The notes beneath the pieces were generated by a model. The model saw only the letters and a list, made by a program, of their open reading frames with translations, was not told the DNA's origin and made no database searches. The position numbers and the translations under genes are program-made. DNA of 64,000 nucleotides from CAWEQO01 sp963811225 (GTDB lineage Bacteria > Chloroflexota > Anaerolineae > Anaerolineales > Anaerolineaceae): positions 682,001-746,000 of the forward strand of contig CAWEQO010000012.1 in NCBI GenBank assembly GCA_963811225.1, given 5' to 3'. Position 1 is the stretch's first letter. Every line of letters begins with the position of its first letter. Shown piece by piece: positions 1 through 10,101 of the stretch.

Positions 1-3000
1 CCCTTTCCCCAATTGGCTCTCTACCCAAACACGCCCTCCATGGCGCTCTGCAATCGTTTTGACGATCGCTAATCCTAAACCGGTGCCTCGTTGTGCATAA
101 GCTTCCCGCCGGCCGCTGCGGTAAAACTTCTCAAACATGTGAGGCAGATCTAAAGGTGCGATACCTATCCCCGTATCTCGTACTTCGAATACGACCGTAG
201 ATGGACGTAATTGTACCTCAATATTGACTTTTCCGCCAACTTGAGTGTACTTAATCGCATTTTCCACCAGGTTATAGATGGACTGCTCCAGCAAGGCGTT
301 ATCGGCCTGGATGGTGATCGGCTGCAGCATCTCTGGGTCTTCTGGCCGGTCGTTGATGAGCTGAATGTTCTTCTGCGTGGCCTGGGGAGTCAGGGCATTC
401 ATCACCCGGTCAACCACCTCGTACACCGAGAACTTGCTGATCTGCAGGCCAATCCCGGCCTCGATGCGGCCCAGGTCGAGCAGGTTGTTCACCAGGCGGG
501 TCATGTTCTCTACCCCACCGACGATCTTGCGGACGTAGCCCTTTTGCTGATCGTTCAGCTCCCCAACCATTTGCAGCATGGTTGCATAGCCGCGCATCAG
601 GGTCAGCGGTGAGCGCAAGTCGTGACTGACGGTCGATACAAAATCGGACTTGAGCATATCCAGCTGCTTGTAATGGGTGATGTCGCGCAGGATGCAGATC
701 TTGCCCATGTGGTGGCCATCGCCTTGCACCGGCGAAACGCTGGCAAAGTACACCCGGTTGTTCTGCATGGTGATCTCGCATGAAGATACACCCTCTTTGG
801 GCTCATCCAGCACCAGCTCCAGCAGTTCCTTGTTGAAGATCACGTCTTTGATATGCCGGCCTGCACCCGAGGCCACGACTAGCCCGGGCACCTGCAAGGC
901 GGCCGGGTTGAGCAGCAGCAGGCGCATCTGCTGATCGATGACAAACACCGGTTCGGGGGTCGAAGCCAGCATGGCTTCCAGGCGCTGCCGCCCGATCTCG
1001 GCGGTGGCGTACAGGCGGGCGTTCCCGGCTGCCAAGGCGGCCTGCCCGGCCAGGGTGGAGAGGAAACGGATTTCCTCATCCCAAATCGTGTGCGGCTCGT
1101 CGTAGGCGATCCACAGCGCCCCGTAGTACATGTTCTCGTGATGCAGTGGCATAGCCAGAACCGCTCCCGGCTGGGGATGCCCAGGCGGGACGTTTAAGCG
1201 TCTCAGACGTTGGGTGTTGGCGATGGTGACCATCTCCTGCTGGCGCATCATCTCGAAGATCTGGGAGTCCAGGAAGGCGAAGCGTTCGTTAGAAGGCCCG
1301 CATCCGAAGCCGACCGGCTTTTCCTGACGCGGATCGAGGGTCACATCCCGCACCAACACCACTCGAGCCGAGGAAGCGTTATCGCCCAGGGCGGCTCGCA
1401 AGATCGGCTGGACGGCATCTTCCACCTCCAGGTGCATCGCTACGCCCTGACTGACCATCAGCAGCCGGTTCAACTCCTCCAGGCGGGCTTTCAGGCTGAT
1501 GCGCATCTGCTCGAAAGCGCGCCCGAACTGCCCCACCTCGTCCACTCCCTGGATTTGCAGGGGGTGATCGAGCTGGCCTTGTGAGATCAGGGTGGCCTCG
1601 TCGGCCAGACCCTTGAGCGAGAGCGTGACCGAGCCCAGCGCCAACCGCAGGATGAAGAAGGACACCACCGCCAGGAAGATCAACATCACCAGCAGCGGCA
1701 CGGCGATATCGAGCGCCATCTGCTGGGCTTGCTCCGCCGGGACCGAGAGGACCACCGCCCAAGGCCGCCCGATGATTGGTTTGTAGTAACTGTACTGTCG
1801 CGTACCGCTGGAGGAGGTATCTTGGAACGAACCCTGGGATTCCGGCAGCCTGCCGAAGTACTGGGTCATCACCAGATTGGCTACCGGGTGGTAGAGAATA
1901 TAACCATTCTCGTCCAGGATCATGCCCTCGCCGCCAATATCGTGGATGGTTTCAAGGGCTTGGATGGCAGGCTGCGTGAAGGGATTGGAGTTGAGGTCGG
2001 TGCGCCCGAGCAGCACCCCGCGAGTGTTGCCATAATCATCATGAATGGTAGCGATGAAAGAGATTTGGGCAGTGGTTTCGCCCGGCCAAGGGCGGATGGT
2101 GTAGGTCTGGATGGGCACACCCTGTAATGCCATCTGGATGCCCGCTCGCTCCTGGTCTGAGGGACGCACCTGCTCGAAATCATCCAGCGGATAACCAGCG
2201 ACCGGCTGCCCGAGCTGGTCGAACAGGTACAGCTGGCGGAAATAGGGTATCGAACGCAGGCGCTGCGCCAGGGAATCCACTGACTTATCGTGCGGCAGGC
2301 CGTACAACCCTTCCTTCGAGAGGTTGAGGATCAGGTTCTGCCCAGTCTCCAGGAAGTATGGCAGGCTCTCCGAGGCCACCTCAGAGGTACTGGATAACCG
2401 ATTCTCGATCATGCGCCGGGCTGCGTTGCCCGCCACAATCCAGTCGCTGATCATCAAGGTCAGCACCAGCACCAGCACCAGCGGGCCGACCGTGTAGAAG
2501 AAACGCAGCTGGAGATTCTTCTCGGCGGGCGAGGGGATCAGATCGACCGGCCGCGACCAGGGCGGCGAGTGGGTCAGGTAGAGCAGCTCGAGGAAAGCCC
2601 CGGCGATCAACAGTGAGACGCCGTAGGTGATCACGACCAGCCAGGATTGTGTCAGGGCATAATCGATGCGCACGGCAAGCGAGCCGCGCACCGCGAAGAA
2701 CGACGCGAGAATGTAGACCGGCGAGTAGGCCAGTGCCAGGAACAGGGCAGCGCCGAACGGGTGGCGCAGGAAGCGATAGGTTGGGGTGCGGAAGCGCTGG
2801 CGGACGCAAGCGCCAAACAGCAGCGCCAGCCCGGCCACCTCGAGCGGGGTAAACAGGCTGTGGGTATCCCAGATGCTTAACATCAGCCCGGCGTACAACC
2901 CTACGATGGTCCCAATGCCGGGACCGAACACACTGGCCGCCAAGGCCCAGGGCAAGGCCGAAAGGAACATCATGGCCGGGGTGCTGCGTTCGAGCAGGCC

Positions 3001-3249
3001 GCCGGGCATGGGCAGAGCGTTCTTGTCGGGCAGGCGCGCTCCCAAGAACAGCATGGTCAGCGGAACGATCAGGATCAGGGACAGCGCCAGAAAACGCTGG
3101 CCGTTGGTGCGGATGGGTTTAGGCTCCCACCAGTGCCACATCCCCCACAGCAGCAGTGAAAGCAGAATTAACCAGCCGGTCCAACCTAGCAAGTGTGAAG
3201 GCAGATCAATATAAGGGGGGTTCGTGAACAGGCTGAAAATAATTTGCAT
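1..3249 (-). CDS. Multi-domain membrane sensor histidine kinase (C-terminus beyond window)
   Basis: The reading frame is open for 1083 codons from an ATG at 3249 to the window edge. Residues 1-270 hold several hydrophobic segments. An extracytoplasmic Cache-like region (about 285-520, with YFRQLYLFDQLGQPVAGYP-type sequence) and a further membrane segment follow. Next come a HAMP linker (about 555-605), a GAF domain (about 620-770), a PAS domain (about 775-865) and a HisKA domain with the phospho-acceptor in SHDLRSPLTL (His876). The HATPase domain ends in view with the G2 box GTGLGLAIVK. By family knowledge it autophosphorylates on His and passes phosphate to a response regulator; none is in the window, and a partner may lie beyond the left edge. 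The ligand cannot be told. The translation was read by hand; frame was checked at the start, Cache, HAMP, GAF, HisKA and C-terminal regions. Confidence 0.93.
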   Translation of the reverse strand, partial: MQIIFSLFTNPPYIDLPSHLLGWTGWLILLSLLLWGMWHWWEPKPIRTNGQRFLALSLILIVPLTMLFLGARLPDKNALPMPGGLLERSTPAMMFLSALPWALAASVFGPGIGTIVGLYAGLMLSIWDTHSLFTPLEVAGLALLFGACVRQRFRTPTYRFLRHPFGAALFLALAYSPVYILASFFAVRGSLAVRIDYALTQSWLVVITYGVSLLIAGAFLELLYLTHSPPWSRPVDLIPSPAEKNLQLRFFYTVGPLVLVLVLTLMISDWIVAGNAARRMIENRLSSTSEVASESLPYFLETGQNLILNLSKEGLYGLPHDKSVDSLAQRLRSIPYFRQLYLFDQLGQPVAGYPLDDFEQVRPSDQERAGIQMALQGVPIQTYTIRPWPGETTAQISFIATIHDDYGNTRGVLLGRTDLNSNPFTQPAIQALETIHDIGGEGMILDENGYILYHPVANLVMTQYFGRLPESQGSFQDTSSSGTRQYSYYKPIIGRPWAVVLSVPAEQAQQMALDIAVPLLVMLIFLAVVSFFILRLALGSVTLSLKGLADEATLISQGQLDHPLQIQGVDEVGQFGRAFEQMRISLKARLEELNRLLMVSQGVAMHLEVEDAVQPILRAALGDNASSARVVLVRDVTLDPRQEKPVGFGCGPSNERFAFLDSQIFEMMRQQEMVTIANTQRLRRLNVPPGHPQPGAVLAMPLHHENMYYGALWIAYDEPHTIWDEEIRFLSTLAGQAALAAGNARLYATAEIGRQRLEAMLASTPEPVFVIDQQMRLLLLNPAALQVPGLVVASGAGRHIKDVIFNKELLELVLDEPKEGVSSCEITMQNNRVYFASVSPVQGDGHHMGKICILRDITHYKQLDMLKSDFVSTVSHDLRSPLTLMRGYATMLQMVGELNDQQKGYVRKIVGGVENMTRLVNNLLDLGRIEAGIGLQISKFSVYEVVDRVMNALTPQATQKNIQLINDRPEDPEMLQPITIQADNALLEQSIYNLVENAIKYTQVGGKVNIEVQLRPSTVVFEVRDTGIGIAPLDLPHMFEKFYRSGRREAYAQRGTGLGLAIVKTIAERHGGRVWVESQLGKG

Positions 3250-3427
3250 GCCTATCTTCGGTGCAATGAGTATACCATCCTGGCAATGATACAGGCAGTG
3301 GCGTTTTTTAAAACGGAAAGCGCTGCTGCGAAGCAGCTACTAAAATTATAGCATCTGCTTTGGATTTCTTGCTTTCAACCAGGTTCGGATCCCTTAACAG
3401 TTTCGTAACTTGAATATCCGAGAAAGT

Positions 3428-3471
3428 AATGCAGATGTCTGAACGCTAGAAGTGTTCGAACATCTGCATTG
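3428..3471 (-). terminator. Hairpin after the C69 peptidase gene
   Basis: Eleven perfectly paired bases (AATGCAGATGT with ACATCTGCATT) plus an inner four-pair stem GAAC/GTTC sit 8 bp past the stop of the peptidase gene. On the minus strand a short T-containing run follows. The region 3250-3427 between this hairpin and the kinase start holds no gene that I can see and probably carries the kinase promoter. Confidence 0.6.
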
Positions 3472-3478
3472 ATTTCCT

Positions 3479-4813
3479 TCATCCCTGGGGCATCTTCGCC
3501 TGTTTGTCGAACCCCTTCCAGGCCTGGGCGCCGTAGTTCGTCATACGCTGCCCCTCCGCCTGCGCCCGCACCTTTTGCAGCCAGCGCTGCTCGGCCTCAC
3601 CCGCTTCACGGAAGCATTGTTGGCTGAAGGCCCGGCGCTCCTCTAACGGCGCGCAAGACAGCCGCTCAGCGCCCTCCACGAAGCGCTGCTGAAGCGCTTG
3701 CCGCTCCCCGGCGATCAGCGGCCAGCGCGCCGGGTAGTTGCGCAAGATCTCACGATGCAGGCTTTCATGCCGCCAGAACAGGCTGCGCTCGTCGTATGTC
3801 CCGCTGGGCTCGGGTCCAGTGTCTGGCAGCCCGGCATCCATCCATATCGGTTTGAACATGCTGGTACAGGGAGCGGAGGTGCCGGTCAGCCAGTGCACGT
3901 TCCCATCCAGTGAGAGGTGCGACACCATCGAGCCGACCGACTGGCTGCCGCGCACCGGTCCGAATCCGGCATGCATGCACACGTCCGCCCCCAGCAGGCC
4001 CTTGTCCGGCGACCAGCCCTGCTCGACAGAATGACTATGCGAAGAAAGCAAGCGCATCATGGTCTCGACCGTGATGTCGCCCTGAGCCGCACGCAAACCA
4101 TCCGTCGTACACTGCCGCCGCGGCGCTCCGGCCCCGAACTTGCTGTATAGAAAATCGGCGTAGCAAGCGGCGAAATCGAAATCGTCCCGCTTCTTGCACA
4201 GCCTGCGCTCGACGGCATAATCCACCACCCCACTCGATGCCAGATTCCAATCTTTTCCGATGGTGTAGATGTTGGAAATCGAGCGCACATCTTTCACCTG
4301 CTCGGCCACCCACTGCCGGTCGACCGTCTCCAGAATCCAGGCGTCGTTTGGGTCGGCGATGATGAAGCTGTTGTGATAGTAGAAGCCGTGGGTGAAGCCG
4401 CAGTTCCCGCTCTGTCCATTCTCCTCCAGCAGTTTGGTCATCACGTACAGCGCCTCTTGGGCGGTTGTGGCCCGCTCGAGGCCCAGGCGGATAAAATCCA
4501 TACCGATCAGCCCGGGCTCTTTGCCGGCAGCGATCTTGGAGAAGACCGCCTCGTTGCCGATCACCACGCCGTGCTCGTTCGCGCCCATCTCGGCGCCCCA
4601 CATCCAGAACGGCTTGGCGAGCAGCACGGCATTCGTGTGCGCTGCCTGTGGGATGGAGATATAGGTGCATTTGAGCATCTCGCCGGGTTGATGGTCCGCC
4701 GCCGGGACGAGCATCAGGTGGTGGGCTTCATTCGGCTCGCGGTCGCTGTTCTTTGCGAAGATCACTGAGCCGTCGCTGGTTGAATGATTTAGGGCTACCA
4801 GGGTATCGCACAT
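3479..4813 (-). CDS. Secernin-like C69 family peptidase (Ntn hydrolase)
   Basis: A 444-residue protein. The start is placed at the ATG at 4813 because GGAG lies 7 nt upstream and the product then begins Met-Cys-Asp-Thr. Removal of Met would expose Cys2, the N-terminal nucleophile expected for family C69/secernin Ntn hydrolases. A TTG start at 4825 would bury this cysteine and overlap the ribosome site. Family traits visible are CDTLVAL, FAKNSDREPNE, NEAVFSK and GFTHGFYYHNSF. The known family comprises dipeptidases and secernins; the substrate here is unknown. It lies 40 bp downstream of cmk on the same strand, has its own hairpin terminator, and has no obvious functional tie to its neighbours. 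No signal peptide is seen, so it is probably cytoplasmic. Confidence 0.9.
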   Translation of the reverse strand: MCDTLVALNHSTSDGSVIFAKNSDREPNEAHHLMLVPAADHQPGEMLKCTYISIPQAAHTNAVLLAKPFWMWGAEMGANEHGVVIGNEAVFSKIAAGKEPGLIGMDFIRLGLERATTAQEALYVMTKLLEENGQSGNCGFTHGFYYHNSFIIADPNDAWILETVDRQWVAEQVKDVRSISNIYTIGKDWNLASSGVVDYAVERRLCKKRDDFDFAACYADFLYSKFGAGAPRRQCTTDGLRAAQGDITVETMMRLLSSHSHSVEQGWSPDKGLLGADVCMHAGFGPVRGSQSVGSMVSHLSLDGNVHWLTGTSAPCTSMFKPIWMDAGLPDTGPEPSGTYDERSLFWRHESLHREILRNYPARWPLIAGERQALQQRFVEGAERLSCAPLEERRAFSQQCFREAGEAEQRWLQKVRAQAEGQRMTNYGAQAWKGFDKQAKMPQG

Positions 4814-4853
4814 AGAATTCTCCAAAAACGAAGAGAGCAGCTGCAGCTCTCCG

Positions 4854-5535
4854 CTATTTTTCCTCGATCATCTTGATCACCAGATCGAACACGCGATCGA
4901 TGCTCATCCCGTCTGTCTTGATAACGACGGCATCCTCGGCCGCCTTGAGCGGAGCCAGCTTGCGGGTCGAGTTCGATCCGGTCGCGGCGGCGCATGGAGG
5001 CCAGGATGGAATCGAAGGAAGCCAGTTCGCCGCGCTCGATCACTTCCAGGTAGCGGCGGTGGGCGCGTTCCTCCACGCTGGCGTCCATGTACAGCTTCAA
5101 CGGCGCTTCAGGGAACACCACTGTGCCGATGTCGCGCCCCACCATGACTACCGATCCGCGCTGCCCGATCTTGCGCTGCTGGTCGGTCATCGCCTTGCGC
5201 ACACCGGTGTAAGTGGAGACCTGTGACACATTCGCGTCCACCTCGGGTTTGCGGATCGCCCAGGTCACGTCTTTGCCGTCAAGCAGCACGTCCGACTTGC
5301 GGCTGTCGGGCACAGACGGCGGCAAAACGTCGATCTCGATCCGCTCTGCGATGCGGTTGACCCCGGCTTCATCATCGACCGAGCCAAGTGTTTCCAGCGC
5401 TGCCAGCGTGACCGCCCGGTACATCACGCCGGTGTCGAAGTACAGATAGTCCAAATGCTGCGCCAGCTTTTCAGCCAGGGTTGATTTTCCAGATGCCGCC
5501 GTGCCATCAACAGCAATAATGTCGGGAAGCTTCAT
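4854..5535 (-). CDS. cmk: Cytidylate kinase, frameshifted near the C-terminus
   Basis: Phosphorylates CMP/dCMP with ATP. The P-loop GTAASGKST, YFDTGVMYRA, the GRDIGTVVFP segment and the RRRDRI lid are present. The start is taken at 5535 (MKLPDIIAVDG), with GGAG about 11 nt upstream; the extra 13 residues of the longer frame do not look native. After MRRRDRI the frame breaks. Dropping one base at 4972-4973 (plus strand GAGTTC to GAGTC) restores a normal tail containing RKLAPLKAAEDAVVIKTDG and ending IEEK at 4854, giving 226 residues, the usual length. As read, the frame would run on to 4795 inside the next gene. Cmk is normally essential, so I favour a sequencing error. A weak six-pair hairpin (4833-4851) followed by a T run on the minus strand may terminate it. 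Confidence 0.88.
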
Positions 5536-5601
5536 TGTTGGGTGGGCTCCATATAAAAGAGATAGGAGAAACAAGGATGTTATCGCCTGCGTTGCAAAGT
5601 T

Positions 5602-7377
5602 TTACTGCGTGACGTTACCTGCCTGCGTTGCGCCTGGGAACAGGTCGCTGCGCACCCAAAAGACCACCAGACTTTCGCTCACTGGAGTCTTGCGCACCAC
5701 CCACCAGGTCTTCCAATCATTCTTGACGAGCAAATTCCAGTCCGAGGACTGCTGCAAGATGAAGTCCTGCCCGGTGTAGCTGGATGCCAGCTGAGGGGCC
5801 GATTGGACCGGGGTGATCAGCAGGGAAGGTGAGACCTCTGCAGGCAGTACGTCGACGAAGCGGGCGCCTTCATAGTTGCGCAGCAGCCAGCGCAAAGCGG
5901 GCGAATCGACGCCCATCACCGTCAGATCCAAATTGGTACCTGCAGGTGTGTTCCAGTCGTCCAACTGCAGGGCTGTCTTGTACAACAAGCTGCCCTGAGC
6001 GATGTATGGGCTGTCGCGTAATGGAACGCTTCCCGGGGCTGCGCCCAGGCCGGCCGCCTGCCAGGCGCCGGAAAGGGTGAAAGCCGCCAGGACGATGCCT
6101 AACCCAAACGCGAGACCCGAAGCGGCAACTTCCATCAACCAGCCCCAACCCACCAGCACGGATACAATCACCAGCAAGATCAGGGCCGCATAAATGCTGA
6201 GCTTGATCACTTGCAGAATAGCCTCGGTATCGGAAACTGCCGGATTGCTCAGATGGACGAAATTCAGCCAGGCGAAGGTCAGCAAGATCACCACCAGCAT
6301 CACCTGCCCCACCAGCGCCCATGGGTCGCTGGAAAAGCCGGTGATCATGCGCACGATCTGCCGGGCGGAGAGAGCCCACAGCGGAGCCAGCGCCCAGATC
6401 AGGTCGAACGGTTGGCGCGCCGGATTGACCAGCACCAGCAGCATACCGATCAACGCCCAGCGTGTCAGGAACGCATCCAGCGGATTGTGAAAACGCAGGC
6501 TTGACGAGAGCATGCCCAACACGCCGAACAGCAGCGCCAGGGGGGTATAGGCCGCCAGCGCCAACAGCATCTGCAGGATCGGCGTCTGCACTGCCTGCGT
6601 CCAGCCGGACAGATATGCAACCAAACTGGAGCCCAGCGCGCTGAGGCCAGATGGAACCAGGAATGCCAGCGGCAGCAGCACGCCCACCATGAGCAGCGTC
6701 CCGGCCAACCAGGGCAGGGAGCGCGTCCAATCGGGTGGGACCAGACCATTCTTTTCTTCCACCGGGACCACCCGCACCCCGGCCGGGCCCACGTTGACCT
6801 CTTCCGCTTCCGGCTTTTCTACGGATGGCGTAAACAATGCCGTCCAAAGCAGCGCCAACCCGACGATCAAGGCTCCTTCCCAGATGCCAGGGCCGCCCAG
6901 CAGGGCCAGTCCGGCGAAGATGCCCGCCCAGGCATAGCGCCGGTTGAAGAGGAAACCGGCCGCCAGTGCCGAAAAGGACAGCGTGAAGATCAGCCCATTC
7001 GCTTGCCGGGACACGGCCACCAGGTCGGGAGCAAACGCCAGCAGGAAGGCCAGCGCCACCGCCGGCCAGCGCCCGATCCAACGGCGGAACAACAGCGGTG
7101 ACAGGATCAAACCGGCGCCTGCCAGAGCCGGCAGCAAGCGAGCGGCGGTGGCGCCGTCGCCAAAGACATAGAACAACAACCCGGTCAGCAGGACGTAACC
7201 CGGCTGCGGCCCAATCAGCGGATGCGCGCCGCGCGCCAGGTCGAGCGCCTGCATGGCCCAGGTCGCTTCGATGTCGGTGAGCGGCGCCAGGCCCAGATGG
7301 ATCAGACGTATGAACAGCCCCAGCAGAAATGCCAGGACGAACAGTCCATTTTCCAGTGTCAGTGTACGCGATTTCAT
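5602..7377 (-). CDS. GT-C fold membrane glycosyltransferase-like protein (GT39/Agl23 type)
   Basis: 591 residues with about a dozen hydrophobic segments. The first loop carries LTDIEATWAMQALDLARG, the position of the catalytic acidic motif in GT39/ArnT-type GT-C enzymes. The C-terminal 110 residues are a soluble extracytoplasmic tail. Known relatives transfer sugars from polyprenyl phosphates on the outer face of the membrane; donor and acceptor here are unknown. A charged loop (about 190-215) splits the membrane domain. The start overlaps the stop of the upstream YYY gene by ATGA, so the two are probably co-translated. It is the last gene of the four-gene GT-C run before cmk, 66 bp further on. 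Confidence 0.8.
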   Translation of the reverse strand: MKSRTLTLENGLFVLAFLLGLFIRLIHLGLAPLTDIEATWAMQALDLARGAHPLIGPQPGYVLLTGLLFYVFGDGATAARLLPALAGAGLILSPLLFRRWIGRWPAVALAFLLAFAPDLVAVSRQANGLIFTLSFSALAAGFLFNRRYAWAGIFAGLALLGGPGIWEGALIVGLALLWTALFTPSVEKPEAEEVNVGPAGVRVVPVEEKNGLVPPDWTRSLPWLAGTLLMVGVLLPLAFLVPSGLSALGSSLVAYLSGWTQAVQTPILQMLLALAAYTPLALLFGVLGMLSSSLRFHNPLDAFLTRWALIGMLLVLVNPARQPFDLIWALAPLWALSARQIVRMITGFSSDPWALVGQVMLVVILLTFAWLNFVHLSNPAVSDTEAILQVIKLSIYAALILLVIVSVLVGWGWLMEVAASGLAFGLGIVLAAFTLSGAWQAAGLGAAPGSVPLRDSPYIAQGSLLYKTALQLDDWNTPAGTNLDLTVMGVDSPALRWLLRNYEGARFVDVLPAEVSPSLLITPVQSAPQLASSYTGQDFILQQSSDWNLLVKNDWKTWWVVRKTPVSESLVVFWVRSDLFPGATQAGNVTQ

Positions 7378-10094
7378 CGACTCACCTTTATAGGCCCGAA
7401 TTCAAAACAACCGAACTGGAATCCGGCGCCTGGTATATTGTAACGGAACCTTGCTGGAAAACAGGCTTCAAATACTGTTGGAATTTGGTCTCGATTAACC
7501 CGATAGGTGCTGCGCTCCGAGCCGCCGACAAACACGTAGCGGATGTTGTAGCGCTTCAGGATGGTCTGTGCCTCTTGCCAGTTATTGGTCTCGTACAGTC
7601 GCTTGATATCACTCTCGCGCGAACCCATTTCCTCCGCGCCGCCGCGCCACTGGCTCTCGTGACCGGGCCAGCCCAGCACGTTCGGGAGGCCGGTATGGGT
7701 GGCCACCCGGGCATACTCTGGCCGGTAGCTGCCGCCGACCGCCTCGGCCACCACGCCCAGCGGCTGCTTGTCGAGGAACCGGTAGGCGGCGTACTCGTCG
7801 GGGTTGTATACCTGGATGTCGTGCGTGCCGTCGAGGGTCGAGACCGCAGGATCGAGCATTTTATATTTGCTGCCAATGCCAAACGCCGTATATACCAATC
7901 CCATCGAGATCACAACGGTAAGCCCAATCATGAAGAGCGCCTTCCAGGCTCCCTTCAATAATGGCAGCAGTAAACCGATGGCATAGGCCCCGGCGATGCT
8001 CCACAATATCCAGGTTTCGAAATAGAACTTGAAGATGGTGTTCATGCGCGTGCCGAACTGATCGCGCAGGTAGAAGAACTCCGGCACCAGGGTCAGCCCG
8101 CCGCCGACCAGCACAAGCAGCAGCACGAAGGCGTTGGTCGAACCCGCCGCGTCCGTGTGAGCGACCGGCTCACCACCGTCGAAGGCCACCGTGACAGGCT
8201 CATCGATCTTGACCGCGTTGGTTGCTTTGCGGTAGCCGGCCAGCAAACCCCACGACAGGCCCACCAGGGCGAACAGCGTCAGCCATGCGCCGGGTGATTC
8301 GATCCGGCGCAGCAGCGAGTTGCCAAGCACGGTGTAAGGATCGGTGACGGTGGAGGCGGCTGCGCCGTACTGCAGCTCGACAAACATGCGGCCCAGATCC
8401 TGGAGTTTCAACCCTGCGTTGGATAGGGCGCCGCCCGATTTCGCCAGTTCCTCACCGACCTTGGGCAGGCTGAGCGCCACGTAGCTGAACAGGTACGAGC
8501 CCAGCCAAAAACCGCCGGTGACGATGGCGGAGAACTTCAATCCCGCGCCCAGTTCAATCCGCCCGCCGCGCTGGCTCCACAGCCAGACCAGCCAGGCCAG
8601 GATCGGCACCAGCAGCGGCCCGAAGAAGATCCAGAAGCTGGTGCCGCGGGTGAAGAAGCTCAGGCTGGGAAGGAAGCCGCCGGCCTGAGAGGAGAAGCCT
8701 AGGTAGAAGGGCAAGTACAGCAGCACGCCAATAAAGCCCAACACCAGCCCAGTCTCCACGAACTCCCATAAGCGGCGCGCCTTCCAACCGTCTTGCTCGA
8801 CTCGCGCGAGCGCATAGGTCGCAGCAGCCAGAGCGACGTAGATCGGGAAGTCCCAGGTGTTGAGAAACGCCAGACCGCCCAGCGTCACCGCCAGCAGCCA
8901 AAAATCCGCCCGGCGCATCCAGTTGGCCAGCGCCAGGTTCTTCAGCGCGTGATCCTCTCCGTCGAGCCAGCTGCCCAGCCAGGGGAACAACCCGTCGCCG
9001 CGCAGCGGCTGCGCCCGCAGGCTGAAATACAGGTTGAGTGCCAAACCAATCGCCAGCAATGCGAACGGCATCGCCAGGACGTGAGGGTGCAGGTCGGCCA
9101 GCAGGAACGAGAAGAACGGGAACTCGTCGATCACTTCCCGCCCGACCACGCAGGCCTGCCCGGAGGCCATCTGGGCCACGTGCCCCATATCGAAGTCTTG
9201 CAGGACGCGCGAGGCCCGCCACCACCAGATGCCGCCTGCCCGGTTAGGCATCCATTGGAAAGGCGTCGACGGGGCCTGACAAATCTCCTGGATGTTGAGC
9301 CACTGGAAGAAGCTCGAGTGCCAGGTACCGTCGGCCGCTTGGGTCCAGGTGATGCCGAGGGCGTGCAGCACCTCCAGCGCCCCTTCCAGGTTGCTCATCA
9401 ACAGCAGGAGCAGCGGCGCAAACAGCGCCCCGGCAGCCGCAAGCACCGGCTTTTGGTCCGGGTTGCGCCGGTTCCAGGCCGAGAGCAGCGAATAGACCAG
9501 GCCGTAAGCCGCCAGGGCTGTCATGGCAAACCACGAGGACACCCCCAGATTGAAGGTTACGCCGGAAGCGATCCCGGTAAGGCGCGTGAGCATGGCGACC
9601 AGCACGTAGCCGAAGTAGTAGTACGAGATGGAGTAGCCCGAAAGCCAAGGGTCGTTGGGCGGGAAGGTGGACGAGCGCAAGATGGCGTTGAGAAAGGCCA
9701 GTTCCATCGGCTTTTCGGTGCCCGAGATCACCGGGTCGGCGGCGCGCATCAGCGCGAGGAAGACGAACGCCAGCAGGAACAGCAATTCCGCGGCCAGCAC
9801 AAGACGCAGGTGCTCGCGCAGCCAGGCGCGCAGATCGCCCCAGCGCCCGCGCCCGGCCCAATAGGACAATCCAATCAGCAGCGCCAGCGCGACCAGCATA
9901 CCGCCGAGATCGTTTTGGAGGATGCGGAACGAGGCCAGCAGCCAGAAGCCGAAGCCCCACAGCAGCAGCCCCAGCGGCCGCGACAGGGTCAGGCCGCGGT
10001 CGGGCAGGCGTCCCAGCAGCCGGAAGGCGATCGGGAACGCCAGCCAGCCGATGATAGAGATTGCCAAATACCAGAGAAGAATTTCGAACATCAT
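7374..10094 (-). CDS. YYY membrane protein (DUF2298, Chlor_Arch_YYY domain)
   Basis: 906 residues, polytopic. It shows the family hallmark SYYYFGY after FPPNDPWLSG, then RMNTIFKFYFETW near the end and LPNVLGWPGHESQW in the soluble tail. The family (TIGR03662/DUF2298) was named from Chloroflexi and archaea. Its biochemical role is not established, but its layout of many membrane helices with a soluble tail resembles GT-C glycosyltransferases. It aligns throughout with the C-terminal 820 residues of the giant upstream protein (for example GTEKPMELAFLNA versus GGEKPMDFSYLNA), so the two are tandem paralogues. It starts 7 bp after the upstream stop and overlaps the next start by four bases, which indicates one operon. 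Confidence 0.88.
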   Translation of the reverse strand: MMFEILLWYLAISIIGWLAFPIAFRLLGRLPDRGLTLSRPLGLLLWGFGFWLLASFRILQNDLGGMLVALALLIGLSYWAGRGRWGDLRAWLREHLRLVLAAELLFLLAFVFLALMRAADPVISGTEKPMELAFLNAILRSSTFPPNDPWLSGYSISYYYFGYVLVAMLTRLTGIASGVTFNLGVSSWFAMTALAAYGLVYSLLSAWNRRNPDQKPVLAAAGALFAPLLLLLMSNLEGALEVLHALGITWTQAADGTWHSSFFQWLNIQEICQAPSTPFQWMPNRAGGIWWWRASRVLQDFDMGHVAQMASGQACVVGREVIDEFPFFSFLLADLHPHVLAMPFALLAIGLALNLYFSLRAQPLRGDGLFPWLGSWLDGEDHALKNLALANWMRRADFWLLAVTLGGLAFLNTWDFPIYVALAAATYALARVEQDGWKARRLWEFVETGLVLGFIGVLLYLPFYLGFSSQAGGFLPSLSFFTRGTSFWIFFGPLLVPILAWLVWLWSQRGGRIELGAGLKFSAIVTGGFWLGSYLFSYVALSLPKVGEELAKSGGALSNAGLKLQDLGRMFVELQYGAAASTVTDPYTVLGNSLLRRIESPGAWLTLFALVGLSWGLLAGYRKATNAVKIDEPVTVAFDGGEPVAHTDAAGSTNAFVLLLVLVGGGLTLVPEFFYLRDQFGTRMNTIFKFYFETWILWSIAGAYAIGLLLPLLKGAWKALFMIGLTVVISMGLVYTAFGIGSKYKMLDPAVSTLDGTHDIQVYNPDEYAAYRFLDKQPLGVVAEAVGGSYRPEYARVATHTGLPNVLGWPGHESQWRGGAEEMGSRESDIKRLYETNNWQEAQTILKRYNIRYVFVGGSERSTYRVNRDQIPTVFEACFPARFRYNIPGAGFQFGCFEFGPIKVSR

Positions 10095-10101
10095 CGCTAT
10101 T

